Assembly: GCA_023376005.1 (NCBI GenBank)
Contig: CM042157.1
Coordinates: forward strand, 64,226,026-64,290,025
Direction of reading: 5' to 3'
Origin: Doryteuthis pealeii
Taxonomy: Eukaryota > Mollusca > Cephalopoda > Myopsida > Loliginidae
Length of the DNA: 64,000 nt
The notes beneath the pieces are model-generated. The model saw only the letters and a list, made by a program, of their open reading frames with translations. It did no database searches and was not told the origin of the DNA. This document shows positions 45,706-56,264 of the stretch, piece by piece. Each line of letters starts with the position of its first letter. Position 1 is the stretch's first letter. Both the position numbers and the translations under genes were made by a program.

Positions 45706-46109
45706 AGTAGCAAGTAATGTACACTTATCTTTGTTGAATTCTTTTAGGGTGAAGAATTCGGTTGTAGGCTCATTCGTTGTCACGTCTGTGTCTGTTCTAG
45801 TGTTCAGTGCTGGTGGCTGCTGTCAGGTTTTGTTCTCTCAGGTCGGACATGGTCCGTCTCTGAATACCTTTACTGTTCAGATAGTAGGGACTTCTGCCTT
45901 CAACTGTTACTGTTCTTCTCTTGACGTTTGCCCTGTCCGAGTAGCTGTACTGTTCTTATCTCTCCGACTACTGAGGCTGTTCTTTGGAACGTCCGGCTTC
46001 GTCCACTGCTTTTACTGTCCTGGGTATTTCTAGTCCCTGCTAGTCCCACTTCCGGTACCGAGGCAGGGGAAGGTAAACCCATATTTCTCAAATTGTTCCA
46101 TGTGAAATT
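45706..46109. other. GC-richer anonymous block
   Basis: Base composition is clearly higher in GC than its surroundings. The short word CTGTTC recurs about seven times between 45790 and 46015. It is open in more than one frame on both strands, but the proteins are Ser/Leu/Cys-rich without motifs. It might be part of an LTR or a degraded tandem repeat. Confidence 0.35.
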
Positions 46110-46335
46110 TTATAACGTTAGAGTCGCAGGAAATGGACTTGTCGATCCAAGTTCAATTCCTGGACGAAGCCACAGTTCACAAAGGGTTAATACCTCTGGG
46201 AAAAGTATGAACCCAACTTTTCTCCCTCCAGCTATGGGTAAATAGTAGGACAGACTGGGCTCATAACCTTGGTTAGGCAACCAGTCTAGGAAAAGAAAAA
46301 CTCTGAATTCAAACCTGGTCATTATTCAGGTCTAC
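46110..46335 (+). mobile_element. SINE-B copy
   Basis: Plus strand, from the tRNA-like head (GGAAATGGACTTGTCGATCC, CAAGTTCAATTCCTGGAC) to CTCTGAATTCAAACCTGGTC. The body has CTATGGGTAAATAGTAGGAC. The opposite-oriented copy at 45400-45622 lies about 0.5 kb away. Confidence 0.8.
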
Positions 46336-47004
46336 TTAGTGATCTATTTCAATAAAAAAAAAATCAAATTTTTTATTCATATAATCAAAGGTTGAATTTA
46401 TGGGGTTAGCTAGAGATTTAGGGTGTTTTAAAGGTTTAAAGTAGTTGGATATTCTTGGTGCGTGTTCTTTGGGTTTTTGCTTTAACCCCATCTCATTTTG
46501 TGGTCGTGCAGAAAAGAAAGGAATTTAAAGAACGAAAAAGAAAGAGACAAAGACAGAAGGTGGTTTTATGACTTAGGATTTATTGACTGGGTCATAGTCG
46601 CCTGTAGCAAGGGAATATCTCTCTGGCTAGTAGGAGCAAATAGACCCAGTTACGGCCTAAACTCGAATGGCTGAGAGATTCTTTTGGGAGTCGGGAATCA
46701 GACCTTTTTGTTGCACATGCGAGGAGGGTTCTTCCGGTGAAGGCCCATGGGAGTTTTGTTTTATTCAAATTTTATTTTAGTTTTATTTAATCCCCACAAA
46801 CCCACCCCTAAAATCTTATTGGATAAAAAACTTATTTTTCAAGTTAAAAAAAAAATGATATAAGCTATTCATTATAAGATTAATTCCTTAATGAATAAAG
46901 TGGTGAAAATGTCATTAAAATTGGACAATTCTCTGATTTTCGGCAATTGTTTTAAAATTAAAGAATTAAAAATTAATTACCTCTCCCCAGACGAAAAGTG
47001 GACA
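46336..47004. other. Non-coding with old repeat end
   Basis: 46850-47004 is the repeat end shared with 12240-12400 and 42350-42500 (GGACAATTCTCTGATTTTCG, TTACCTCTCCCC). The rest, including the purine-rich AACGAAAAAGAAAGAGACAA stretch near 46530, is unassigned. Confidence 0.4.
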
Positions 47005-47612
47005 TACCTAACGTAACCGCCATGTCGGTTGGGGCGTTAGAATACACCGACTTCACCTCTGCAGAGAGATAAGATTCCACCAATGTGACCACCTCTTGGC
47101 TGTGGGTGACGACCCGTGATGCGTAAGGACGGAACACAGGTTGCTGAGCAGTTCATGACATGCAACATTCCACTTAGACCCTTACTTAGGCTAGACGGGC
47201 GGTCGGAGAGGATCTCCTCCAGTCAATCAGATGGTCAGGTAAAGCCCTAGCACCTATATGATTGCCCCAACCCTATTGCCTTTATGGCTAGCTCCAACCC
47301 TTTTTATCATATGGGTGCTAGAAGGCGGTGGCTGAGGGTCTTCATGTTCTGGGAATGACGTTAAACTCTATCTGATGGTGAGGTTCCAGTTCTGGAAATT
47401 TTGGGAGTGTGGAGAGCCCCTTCATGACCGTTGCTCTCAGGTCCACTATAACCCGGAGTGGTAGTACCTGTTAGGATCCTATCTATGGGTTGAGTAGGAA
47501 AATGTGTTTATTAAAAAAAAGAGTATCCATTAAGAATGAATTTATTTCAAAACTTTGTCGGCATTAAATGACTCACTGGGGTTGATATGCCATAAAATAA
47601 ACCAAACCAAAC
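47005..47612 (+). mobile_element. LINE 3' UTR-like repeat with the shared tail
   Basis: A repeat of about 600 bases: GTAAGGACGGAACACAGG, CATTCCACTTAGACCCTTAC, CCCGGAGTGGTAGTACCTGT, ending in ACTTTGTCGGCATTAAATGA, GGGTTGATATGCCATAAAAT and AAACCAAACCAAACC. The inverse-orientation copy is at 54232-54705, and scraps are at 58555-58600 and 58850-58905. The same tail words end the RNase H LINEs at 31197 and 32400, so I take this as a LINE-type 3' end. Confidence 0.6.
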
Positions 47613-47972
47613 CTAGCGGGAAGTTAGCAGATTTTAATCACATGGTTAAGAAGTTTGGGTATCACTTCCGCCATTTTTTTTTAAATGTAGGCGTCTCGCG
47701 TCGATAAAATAAAGAAAAATAAACGTTTTGATTGTGTCCATTTATTTATTGGGAGTGGGAAGGAATGCGCCCTGACACACTTTATCAGTGGGATCGATGA
47801 TGATGTAAAAATGTCATTCTCCAAATACATTCGACAAATGTTTGACAATTTTAGAGATGACGAAACATCGAGTGAACTCATAGCCGGAGCTGATATCTTT
47901 GACTCATGGGGGAACACAGAGAGGTGATTGTTTCTTATTATAGATCCGTCAGTGTTTATAGATGGGAAGCAG
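47613..47972. other. Unassigned sequence with a short open frame
   Basis: 47700-47935 is slightly less AT-rich. The plus strand reads VDKIKKNKRFDCVHLFIG-like residues and is open for about 75 codons, continuing to EHREVIVSYYR-like sequence. No motif is recognised, so no gene is called. Confidence 0.25.
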
Positions 47973-47974
47973 TA

Positions 47975-48785
47975 GGTACCACCGATGTTCCTTCAGAAAT
48001 TTATCCATCCCCATATTTAACATAATGAAACTTGCATAAAGGTTAATATTATCTTAAAAATCTTTTGATCATTCAAAAGAAACATAAAAAAAAACTCCTG
48101 ATGATTTTTCAATTTTTTTTCAGCTTACGGAAATAATGAAAATTATGAACGAAAAACAATGTTTTCATTTTTATCTTTTATTTTTTGAATCAATTGAAAT
48201 TTAACGTCGCCAAAAACAAGTTATGACTTGAGGCTTTAAAAAAATCTATAAAAAATCAATTAATGGTCCGATTTTCACGAAAATTCCTAGAATAGCTTTC
48301 CTTTTGATGAAAATATGTCTGAAATAGTTTTTTCCTAAAATATATTAGGGGAAATATTTTTTTCGAGGTCTACCCCCCTATTTCAGTTTATGAAATATGA
48401 AAAAAAATGAACAGACAAAAAACGATTTTTACTTTTTTTCTATAAAGATAAGAGTCTGAATAATTATATCAGAAGGTTTTCATAAGTTTCAATGCGAGGG
48501 CTTTTAGTAAAAGAAACATGAATACAGAATTCTGCAAAAAATATCAATAAAGAAACTGACCATGTTGTAAAAAACGGATTGTTTTACTTATTTTTCAAGA
48601 TAACGGTGAGTAATTTTTCCTCAATCAGATAATTTGATCTTTGAATTAACTGTTTTTTTTTTGTAGCAACTCTTTATGTTCGTTATTTCTTTTTTACGAG
48701 ATTTTAAAAGAGAAAGTTACAAAATATTTACGTTTCTTCCTTCAATATGGCCTAAACTGATCACGTGATGTATTTTGGTGGTACC
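47975..48785 (-). mobile_element. Short M1 element, complete (811 bp)
   Basis: Starts GGTACCACCGATGTTCCTTC and ends CACGTGATGTATTTTGGTGG then TACC. TA flanks both ends (47973-47974, 48786-48787). Interior as in the 24959 and 37180 copies. Confidence 0.85.
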
Positions 48786-48932
48786 TAGGAAGCAGGATTT
48801 CGGGATCGTAGGGAGTCGGAAGTTTTGGATGGAGTCGGAGTCAGCATTCTAGGAATAGTAGGAGTCGGAGTCGGACCTTATACTTTCCGAATCTGCAACC
48901 CTGTTCTTTACTAACTATGATTTTATGGTGCC

Positions 48933-49080
48933 GTTATAGTATGTGGCCTACCTTTTTGATTCTGTTATAGTATGTGGCCTACCTTTTTGATTCTGTTATA
49001 GTATGTGGCCTACCTTTTTGATTCTGTTATAGTATGTGGCCTACCTTTTTGATTCTGTTATAGTTTGTGGCCTACCCGCT
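48933..49080. repeat. 31-bp minisatellite, about 5 copies
   Basis: GTTATAGTATGTGGCCTACC plus TTTTTGATTCT repeats with an exact 31-base period from 48933 (48964, 48995, 49026, 49057). The last copy has one change (AGTTTGTGG) and then CGCTTCGAATGTG. Copies 2-4 are identical. Confidence 0.95.
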
Positions 49081-50224
49081 TCGAATGTGTCCTACCTCAG
49101 TAAGAGTATATTTATAGATACAAGTAGTAAGCAATTTATTGAAACTAATTATTTTTCACATATATTCAATTTCAAGAAATGCAATTCAGTCATAAGCTGT
49201 ATATAGTAATTAAGAATAATTAAAAAAAAATTTATCCATAATTTACATGAATCAGATCTATTTAATTCTAAAATATTCTAAAATTCTGAAATAGGGTTAG
49301 GGTTAGCAGTTATTATTATAACCTTATAATATGCTTTTTATGGTAGACCACATACTACATGAGAGACATGATTTCGTAGGCCACATTCAAAATATATTAT
49401 AATGGTACCTATTTTATTGTGGACTAAAATTGTATTACTATTTTTTAACACTTGCATTAAACATCTAACATATATTTATTAAAAAATAGATTTTCAGATA
49501 TACAAATTTATCTGATAAAACTTGGTGTACTCTAAACATGGTGGTAATTAGAGCCAGGCTCATGTCATAGTGTAGATCAGGCATGTCAAACACGCGGCCC
49601 TCAGCAAGTACAGGTGCAGCCCGCACGCAGACTGCGCTCTTATACGGTGCTTTTACAGTACGCTAGGTTACTTAAGAGTTTTTTTCCCAAACATTCTTGG
49701 GACGAAATTAAATAAGAACGCATATAAAAAGATTAAACTCATTTTGATTTTGTTTTAATTGGTTTCTATATAAAATCATTCATAGGATTGCTTTTAATAC
49801 GTTGGAGAATAAAACAATTATATTAGAGATCAATAACACCAATTAGTTATTTTTAAAAACCCGGTTTTGTTAAATCCAGTATCAAAATTAACCACACCAT
49901 ATATTATGTAAACTTTTATCTTTTAGTGATATATAACACACATTGCAAGATTTTAAACGCACTAATAACATGGGCTGTTTTGAGGCATGTCTAACTTTTT
50001 CATAGAACTCGTTAATGAATAATATTTATTCTATGTATTAATTAATGATTTTAACTATGAATTAAATAGACATTGATAAACTTACACAATTCCTGAGGGT
50101 ATTGTAACGTAAACAGTGACGTACTTTCGATTACAGTCAGACAGACATCTCAATTATAATAAGATATAATTGGTTCCGCGTCTGTCTATCTGTCTCTCTC
50201 TTTCTGTGTGTGCGTGTAAGAGTA
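49081..50224. other. AT-rich, no gene
   Basis: Near 49340 and 49375 the words TATGGTAGACCACATACTAC and GTAGGCCACATTC echo the minisatellite unit in inverse. 49580-49680 (CATGTCAAACACGCGGCCCT) is a GC-richer patch similar in wording to dispersed repeats, but I cannot name it. Otherwise featureless. Confidence 0.4.
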
Positions 50225-50336
50225 AAAAGTAAAAATCGTTTTTTGTCGGTTAATTTTTTTCATATTTCATAAAATGAAATAGGGGGTGAGACCCCGTAAA
50301 AAATATTTTCCCTGATATATTTTAGGAAAATAGTTT
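50225..50336 (+). mobile_element. M1 fragment
   Basis: AAAAATCGTTTTTTGTCGG to CCCTGATATATTTTAGGAAA, an internal piece of M1 without ends. Confidence 0.65.
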
Positions 50337-50589
50337 GCTTGAAGCATTGTGTGTATATTTGTTTTGGAGATTGATTTTGAAGGCTTATCACAATGCGAAA
50401 GGAGAAAAAGTAACGAATATGTTGTTAATATACCTGTGTTTACTTGTAATTTCGGAGTCCATAAAGGGATGTTCATGGCTTTATGGGCTCCGATGTCTTT
50501 TGAAGAAGGGATATTAATCCCAAAATATTAAAGACCCCCCCCCCCGGAATGGCCTATTGTCGGTATCAGCCGAAAACCGAGGTATACTA

Positions 50590-50830
50590 TCCCATCTTGC
50601 CTTTTCTTTAATCGCTTCGTTAGGGTCCAGGTGGTTCAGCCGTACAGTAGCACAAATACGGCTACGGCTTGGAAGAATTCTCGCTTTATCTTATCAGTGA
50701 GATCAGATTTTCCATATGATGGATAATTTGTCTATAGCAATTCAGGGCTTTCCTATGCGTGCTTTGACATCGCTTTCTGTAGATAAGATATTACTACCTA
50801 TGTACGTGAACTGGTCAACTAAAACTTTGT
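50590..50830 (-). pseudogene. LINE reverse-transcriptase fragment, copy 2
   Basis: The sequence (GTTAGGGTCCAGGTGGTTCA, TCAGTGAGATCAGATTTTCC, TTTCTGTAGATAAGATATTA) matches 61350-61560 and 43120-43215 on the same strand. In those copies it codes for the stretch between the catalytic YxDD region and the C-terminal KDELISDV part. Minus strand, short and non-functional. Confidence 0.7.
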
Positions 50831-51454
50831 GATTCTTACAAAGTATAAATTTCTGTAACTTTGAAAATATTTTTTTTGATTGTCGTTTGTTTTATTGCGA
50901 AAGGAATAGAATTTCCCTCGATTTTTTCCCCGTTTCCTACATCTTATATTACATTTATAGTTACTTTTATTTATGCCGTGACTAGATAAGCCATAATAGC
51001 GAGGTTTTGTTGCGGCTGCCACAGAACGTTAAAGTAAAAATAGCAGAGTTTATAAAAAGGTATTCAAATATCAATAAGATTAGCAGATTTATAAAAAAAA
51101 AAAAAAATGTAACCTGCTTGAATAAAAGTAGAATTTTTTAAATAACTTTTAAATGTTCAAAAAACAATTGTAAATAGTAAAATTTAAAAAAATCATGTAG
51201 AGAAATCTGAATATAAATTTTAAAAAATTAAATTAATAAAAGAAAATATGGGTTAAATCGAACTTAACGGACCTAAATTCCACCATCGTATATCACTCCG
51301 CCGAAAGAAAAAAAAAAAATACCAAAAATCAGGAAATTAACCGAATTTAATGAAATTTTCAGTGTTGATATATTAAAGCAATAATTAGTTTTTTTTATGG
51401 TTTCCTCCCAACTTCCTGCACGCACAGCCATCCACATGACTTTTATGAGGGGGT
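50831..51454. other. AT-rich with a family R left end
   Basis: 51230-51400 contains CGAACTTAACGGACCTAAAT and, after TA, CCAAAAATCAGGAAATTAAC followed by GAAATTTTCAGTGTTGATAT, the left end of family R. The first part is the reverse complement of 10795-10840, where it abuts the R right end. No gene. Confidence 0.5.
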
Positions 51455-51597
51455 AGGGGCTGTGGCGTAGTAACTAATGTGCTAGACTGCAACATTGTAA
51501 TTAGCGAGTTCGAACTCCAGTCACGCTATAACGTTCACTTTCCGACGGGGAAAAATATGAACCCTCCGTATCCCACCAGCTATCGATTAAATAGTAC
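51455..51597 (+). mobile_element. tRNA-derived SINE-C
   Basis: GGGGCTGTGGCGTAGTAACT, CTAGACTGC and the B-box-like GAGTTCGAACTCCAGTC form a tRNA-like head, followed by GGGGAAAAATATGAACCCTC. It is interrupted by the solo LTR at 51598. Related heads are at 57085-57190 and, inverted, at 53990-54085. Confidence 0.6.
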
Positions 51598-52018
51598 TGT
51601 AGCGTTAGTTTGTATTTGCTTGGTGGAGTTGTTTGCCCCATTTAGTGTGCTGGTGCCGCTAGGGTGCTAGGGTATTTAAGCGCCGGGTTCAAACCCTTTC
51701 AGCCTCTTTTTCCTGTTTCAGTAACTACGAGCCACATGGGGTAGATTTTATCTAACCCCTCTCGTTGGGGCTCCGCCCCCCTTACATTACTGTAAGTCTT
51801 CACAGCATGGACTATTCCTAGTCTCATGTCTGTACTTTTATATGTTATAATGTACCATTCATGAATGTGTCTTCATCTTTATTTGTGTACCCCTTTATAC
51901 ATGTAACTCTTTTACTATACTGTTATCCATGTGCTGTGTATATTAAATGTTTTGTCTGTTAACCTTCGTCGGAGTTATTTGTATGCAAAGTATCTAATAA
52001 CTTTGCACCTACGTTACA
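51598..52018 (+). mobile_element. Solo LTR (421 bp) with 4-bp duplication GTAC
   Basis: Starts TGTAGCGTTAG and ends CTACGTTACA, flanked by GTAC at 51594-51597 and 52019-52022. It is close to the 44128 LTR along its length, including GGTATTTAAGCGCCGGGTTC, GTTGGGGCTCCGCCCCCCTT and TCATGAATGTGTCTTC. There is no coding sequence. The TATTTAAGCGCC box is shared with the LTR at 8346-8781. Confidence 0.9.
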
Positions 52019-52184
52019 GTACCACTAATGTTCTTTTTACAAGGATGGTTTGATATTAAATAATCCATGGAGGATGATACGCCTCGTCAGCGACGAACAT
52101 GCCTGCAGTTGATGAGGGCCACCACCTTAATTTTAGCAATGAATAAATTCTGCCGCACAGAATCTTCTGAATAACAATCCATGG

Positions 52185-52265
52185 GTTTTGAATTCAGATT
52201 TCTTTCCTTCTCCTAGACAGGTTGCCCTATCAAAGCTAAAGAAACAAGTCTGTTTCTACCGATAG
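52185..52265 (-). mobile_element. SINE-B 3' fragment
   Basis: TTTTGAATTCAGATTTCTTT, CCTTCTCCTAGACAGGTTGC and the CTACCGATAGCTG word are the 3' half of SINE-B on the minus strand. Confidence 0.65.
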
Positions 52266-52294
52266 CTGAAACTCACAGCACAGTTTGAACCTGA

Positions 52295-52298
<4 letters not shown>

Positions 52299-52373
<75 letters not shown>

Positions 52374-52437
52374 AAGGTTTTGTGAGAGAAAGCAAAGAGG
52401 AAGGAAAGCAAAAGGATAGCGACAGAGAGAAAGAAAT

Positions 52438-52515
<78 letters not shown>
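52299..52515. repeat. GA, then TA/TG microsatellites
   Basis: (GA)n with A-rich interruptions to about 52385, then (TA)n and (TG)n from 52438 to 52515. Long Ser/Leu or His/Thr frames here are by-products. Confidence 0.9.
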
Positions 52516-52531
52516 ATACAAGGCGCGACAT

Positions 52532-52606
52532 AAGTAACGCCCTTTGTTTAATTTAATTAAAATCAATCAATTAAATTAAATAAACAAAGGGTGTTACTTA
52601 TGCCCG
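52532..52606. repeat. Short hairpin flanked by microsatellites
   Basis: CATAAGTAACGCCCTTTGTT (from 52530) pairs with AACAAAGGGTGTTACTTATG at about 52583-52602. Pairing continues inward through TTAATTTAATT, leaving only about ten unpaired bases. Confidence 0.85.
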
Positions 52607-52834
52607 ACCTATATATATATATATATATATATAGGGTGACCCCCCCCAAAAAAAAAAACAAAAAAAAAACAAAACCAACAGAATTTGGGTTCTATCTTTT
52701 TGTGCTGGCAGTCAGCATCAGTAATAGTAATATATACAAGTTCATCCAAATAAAAAAGAACTTAGGTTCTATTTTTTGGGGGTCACACTATATATATTAT
52801 ATATATATATATATTATATATATATATATATATA

Positions 52835-52868
<34 letters not shown>

Positions 52869-52870
52869 CC
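52606..52870. repeat. TA microsatellites around a short direct repeat
   Basis: TA tracts at 52611-52634 and 52787-52847, then GA to 52868. Between them, variants of TTGGGTTCTATCTTTTTG and TTAGGTTCTATTTTTTGG frame the insert. Confidence 0.75.
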
Positions 52871-53214
52871 AGGGAAGATCACGAAAGGGACCGCCAAAAT
52901 AGAAATGATCCGGGTTATGGCAGCATAAGCGAGCGACCGATAATAATTAATGCGTAGGGGAAGGCAATTAAAATACTTTCGAAATATCCGGACGTCATAC
53001 AAAGGATAATTATCTCTGAAGTGTCCTAATTGAGGACTGCAAGAGTGGAAAAACCAACACGTAGCCCTGTTAAACATACACGCACATCGATGCACACTAG
53101 GGTAGGTCGATTTTTCACTTTTTAAAAATATCAAATTATCCGTCTATGCGAACGTTGTGTGTTAGTATACTGAATACTGATACCAAAAAATTAGATCTTT
53201 TACTTGTACCATTG

Positions 53215-53337
53215 TTTGAGGAAATAGCATCAAAGATCGTCTACTAAAATACACTAAAATCCTAGTTTTCTAAATTTTGCGAAAACGAGGATTTTTAGTG
53301 TATTTTAGCAGACGATCTTTGATGCTATTTCCTCAAA
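53215..53337. repeat. Near-perfect 56-bp hairpin
   Basis: The left arm, 53215-53270, begins TTTGAGGAAATAGCATCAAA. The right arm, 53281-53337, is its reverse complement with two substitutions and one extra base. The loop is ten bases. It is shown without strand because it is a palindrome. Confidence 0.95.
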
Positions 53338-53514
53338 TAATTATTTTTTACAAAAATACACCTGTAAAGGGAACTTGAGTATCAGCTTTTATCTCACACT
53401 CTAACAGTTTTTGACATTAAATAACCCACATGGTTATTACACCATTAAACAAATCAAAACCGAACCAAAAGAAATCAAATGAAGATAATGAAATTATTTA
53501 TACCAATTTGAAGA

Positions 53515-53847
53515 TACCGTATTTGACGGCATATAAGACGCACGGGCATATAAGACGCACCCCCATTTCAGCAGGTCAGATTCAGGCAAAAAGATTTTAG
53601 TGTATTTAAGATTATTTTTGAAAACAGTTAGCTGTGCATTACACAAACAGAAACATAGCTGTATAAAATAATTTAGCAGTTTAAGGTATAGTAAAAGTAC
53701 TGAGCGTAAGCTGGGTTAGTGAGCATCATAGAGAAGATTAGCTTATACGGGAGGTCTCAAACTTCACCTACGATTTATAAGACGCAGGGCAATTTTTTGA
53801 GCCAAATTTTGGAAAAAAGTGCGTCCAATATGCCGTCAAATACGGTA
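53515..53847. mobile_element. 333-bp element with 20-bp perfect terminal inverted repeats
   Basis: Both ends read TACCGTATTTGACGGCATAT inward. Subterminal ATAAGACGCAC occurs twice on the left and once, with GATTTATAAGACGCAGG, near the right. It has no open frame. This is a non-autonomous DNA element (MITE-like); the outermost TA may be element or target. Confidence 0.9.
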
Positions 53848-53884
53848 TTAAGAACTTGAAATATAGAAACTTTTATCAAAATGA

Positions 53885-53945
53885 CTCGTTTCGGCATTAA
53901 ATGACCCGAAAAGGGTTGATATGCCGTAAAACAAACAAACCAAAC
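53885..53945 (+). mobile_element. LINE 3'-tail scrap
   Basis: TTTCGGCATTAAATGACCCG, GGGTTGATATGCCGTAAAAC, then AAACCAAACC. This is only the shared tail of the LINE-type repeat at 47005-47612, a strongly 5'-truncated insertion. Confidence 0.75.
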
Positions 53946-53989
53946 CAAACCTAATCACGTAAAAATGCTAAAATACTCTAATGGCACAA

Positions 53990-54085
53990 GGTAAGAAATT
54001 ATGGAGCACCCAGCAAGAATCGAACTCACTAACCATTGTTCTGGTGGTAGCCTAGTTCGACTAATCATCATACCACGCGAGGTCA
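53990..54085 (-). mobile_element. tRNA-like SINE head fragment
   Basis: CCCAGCAAGAATCGAACTCA and TAATCATCATACCACGCG on the plus strand are the inverse of B-box and A-box-like motifs. Related in layout to SINE-C; the family is uncertain. Confidence 0.5.
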
Positions 54086-54231
54086 ATGAGTGCACACTGA
54101 TTAAAAGGAGATGTCATTGAGTGCACTTTGATGTGCAACACGTTTCATAACAGTGCAGACGGACGGTACCACCTGTTTGCAACGGTGGGAAGGTCAAAGT
54201 TTCAAGTCTGGCCTTTGTTAGTTTGTTTTGT

Positions 54232-54705
54232 TTAGTTTTACGGCATTTCAATCTCAGTGGGTCATTTAATACCGATAAAGTTTTGAAATAAATTAATTCT
54301 TAATGGATACACAATTTTTTTTATAAATACATTTTTCTATTAAACCCATAGATGGGACCCTAACAGGTACTACCACTCCGGGTCAGAGTGGAGCGCCTTC
54401 TAGCACTCATATGATGAAAAGGGCCAGGACTTGCCATAAGGGCAATAAGGTTGAGGCAATCATATAGGTGCTAGGGCTTGACGTGACTAGCCAATTGATC
54501 GGAGTGGGCCTCTCCGACCGTCTGTCTAGCCTAAGTAAGGGTCTAAGTGGAATGTTGTAGGTCATGGACTGCTCATCTACCAAGACTCCGTCCTTAAGCA
54601 TCACGGGTCGCTACCCACGGCCAACACGTGGCCCCATTTGGGGAGTCTTACCCCCCTGCAGAGGTGCAGTCGGTGCATTCTAACACCTCACCGACAGGGC
54701 GGCAA
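54232..54705 (-). mobile_element. LINE 3' UTR-like repeat, inverse copy
   Basis: Mirror of 47005-47612: begins with the tail (TTTTACGGCATTTCAATCTC, GGGTCATTTAATACCGATAA) and continues through CCCATAGATGGGACCCTAAC, TACCACTCCGGGTCAGAGTG and AAGGGTCTAAGTGGAATGTT. The distal part to about 54820 is unassigned and ends in a (GA)n tract at 54827-54884. Confidence 0.6.
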
Positions 54706-54823
54706 GTTGGGCCTGTCGCTACAAGGACTATACGTCGAGAACAACGGAATAGAGTACCGAAGCAGCGAGTAACGGCGATACATTTCTCCTCACTCCACTA
54801 CTCACGTCTCACCATGCAGAGCA

Positions 54824-54826
<3 letters not shown>

Positions 54827-54884
<58 letters not shown>
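54827..54884. repeat. GA microsatellite
   Basis: About 28 uninterrupted GA units. Confidence 0.9.
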
Positions 54885-54888
<4 letters not shown>

Positions 54889-54924
54889 ACTCACCTCACC
54901 GAAAGAACTGCACTCATCTGTTAG

Positions 54925-55298
54925 TGTCGGGTTCGGTTTCTTTGTTTAATGGCATGTCAATCTTTGATGGTTATTTAATGTCAACAAGCTAATCTCGCAG
55001 ATCCATTATTATTGAATCGCGGGTTGAATCCCCACAGGATGCCCCATTAAAATCCCATGTAAAAAAGATCTTGCCTTGATCCAGACATTCTGAAGAGAAA
55101 AATTAATGTCACCTATTCAAAATACTAAATGCAAAAAATAAAAAAAATAAAATAAAAAAATACATGCTGTTATCAGTATATTAAATTTTATTTTTTGATT
55201 ATCTTCACGAATATAAATCAAATCTTCATTATTTTTGTTCAAAAAGCAAGATCAGATGATAATGAATGTGTATATATATATTATTATATTATATATAG
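54925..55298. other. LINE-tail scrap, tRNA-like scrap and AT-rich sequence
   Basis: TTTAATGGCATGTCAATCTT with GGTTATTTAATGTCAACAAG (about 54945-54985) is a LINE tail. CTAATCTCGCAGATCCATTA, then CGCGGGTTGAATCCCCACAG (to about 55040), is close to the SINE-C-like head at 57080-57160. The rest is AT-rich, ending in a TA tract. Confidence 0.5.
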
Positions 55299-55545
55299 GG
55301 CCGGTTAAACTCAGTCGGTAGAGTGTTCGGCTGGGAACCTCAAGGTCCCTGGTTCGATACCGGCCCTCGCCAACTCAGCGGATGAGTAGCACAGAGTTCT
55401 GTGCGGTAAAGTGAGGAGCTGATGGTAGGTGTGGCGCCCCATCCCAGACGCTAAAACAATCTCCTTGGTCTAGCGCTAGTGAAAAGGGGATATACTCCCT
55501 CACCGTCTGGCTGATACCGACATTAGGCCACTTCGACGACTTTAC
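55299..55545 (+). mobile_element. SINE-A copy
   Basis: Plus strand, full length from GGGCCGGTTAAACTCAGTCG (A box region) through GGTTCGATACC (B box) to CATTAGGCCACTTCGACGAC and a short T-rich tail. Confidence 0.9.
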
Positions 55546-55604
55546 TTTTTTGTATATATATTTACTTTGTCATTAATTGTTTTATTTTTATAGTTTCCAC
55601 TGGG

Positions 55605-55605
<1 letters not shown>

Positions 55606-55692
<87 letters not shown>
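55606..55692. repeat. CA/GA microsatellite
   Basis: A short (CA)n, then about 36 GA units. Confidence 0.9.
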
Positions 55693-55694
<2 letters not shown>

Positions 55695-56211
55695 TGCCCT
55701 TTATATATGTATAGATTAAAATAAAAATCCAACTGACTTTGTAATTTGCAGATTTAGAAGGTGCATTTTCCATAGTTTGATTAAAAAGATGAAATAAAAA
55801 CATTAATCTTGGGATTATGTTAAGTCTAGTGTAATCTGGTTTAAGTATATCTACCACCGTTTAACAGAGCTAGATATATTATGAAGAGGGGGGGGGGGTG
55901 ATCTTATTTTAAACTGCAAGGGATTTAATTTTGAGGGGACAAGGTTATTAGTGAACCCTGGGTTTCAGGGCTGGATTTCCCCAGCCGAAGCCCTAAGCCA
56001 AATAAAATTTGGATTAAAAATTTAACTGTTTGCCGTGGCTGTACCAAATTTTCTTGGTATTTTTTTTTTTTACCTGTATGATGGGATATTTTAAAGTTTA
56101 CTGTCAGTAACTAAGTGCGTTGAATCCATGTCCACGCTACCTACTTAGATATAAATGCCTCTATCCACGATATTAAGCACTGTTTACTTAAAAATATAAC
56201 ACCCATATTAT

Positions 56212-56212
<1 letters not shown>
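55693..56212. other. Anonymous sequence
   Basis: A G-run at about 55886-55898 and TTTCAGGGCTGGATTTCCCC near 55963. No coding frame or repeat family recognised. Confidence 0.35.

Positions 56213-56260
<48 letters not shown>
56213..56260. repeat. TA microsatellite
   Basis: Uninterrupted TA tract adjoining a family R fragment. Confidence 0.9.
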
Positions 56261-56263
<3 letters not shown>

Positions 56264-56264
56264 T

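Noticed and set aside
45731..46245. Overlapping frames on both strands in the GC-richer block
   Set aside because: The frames run into SINE-B sequence, have no motif and are equally open in alternative frames, as expected for low stop density at higher GC.
48933..49080. CRISPR-like array
   Set aside because: The 31-bp units are directly adjacent with no spacers, and the genome is eukaryotic.
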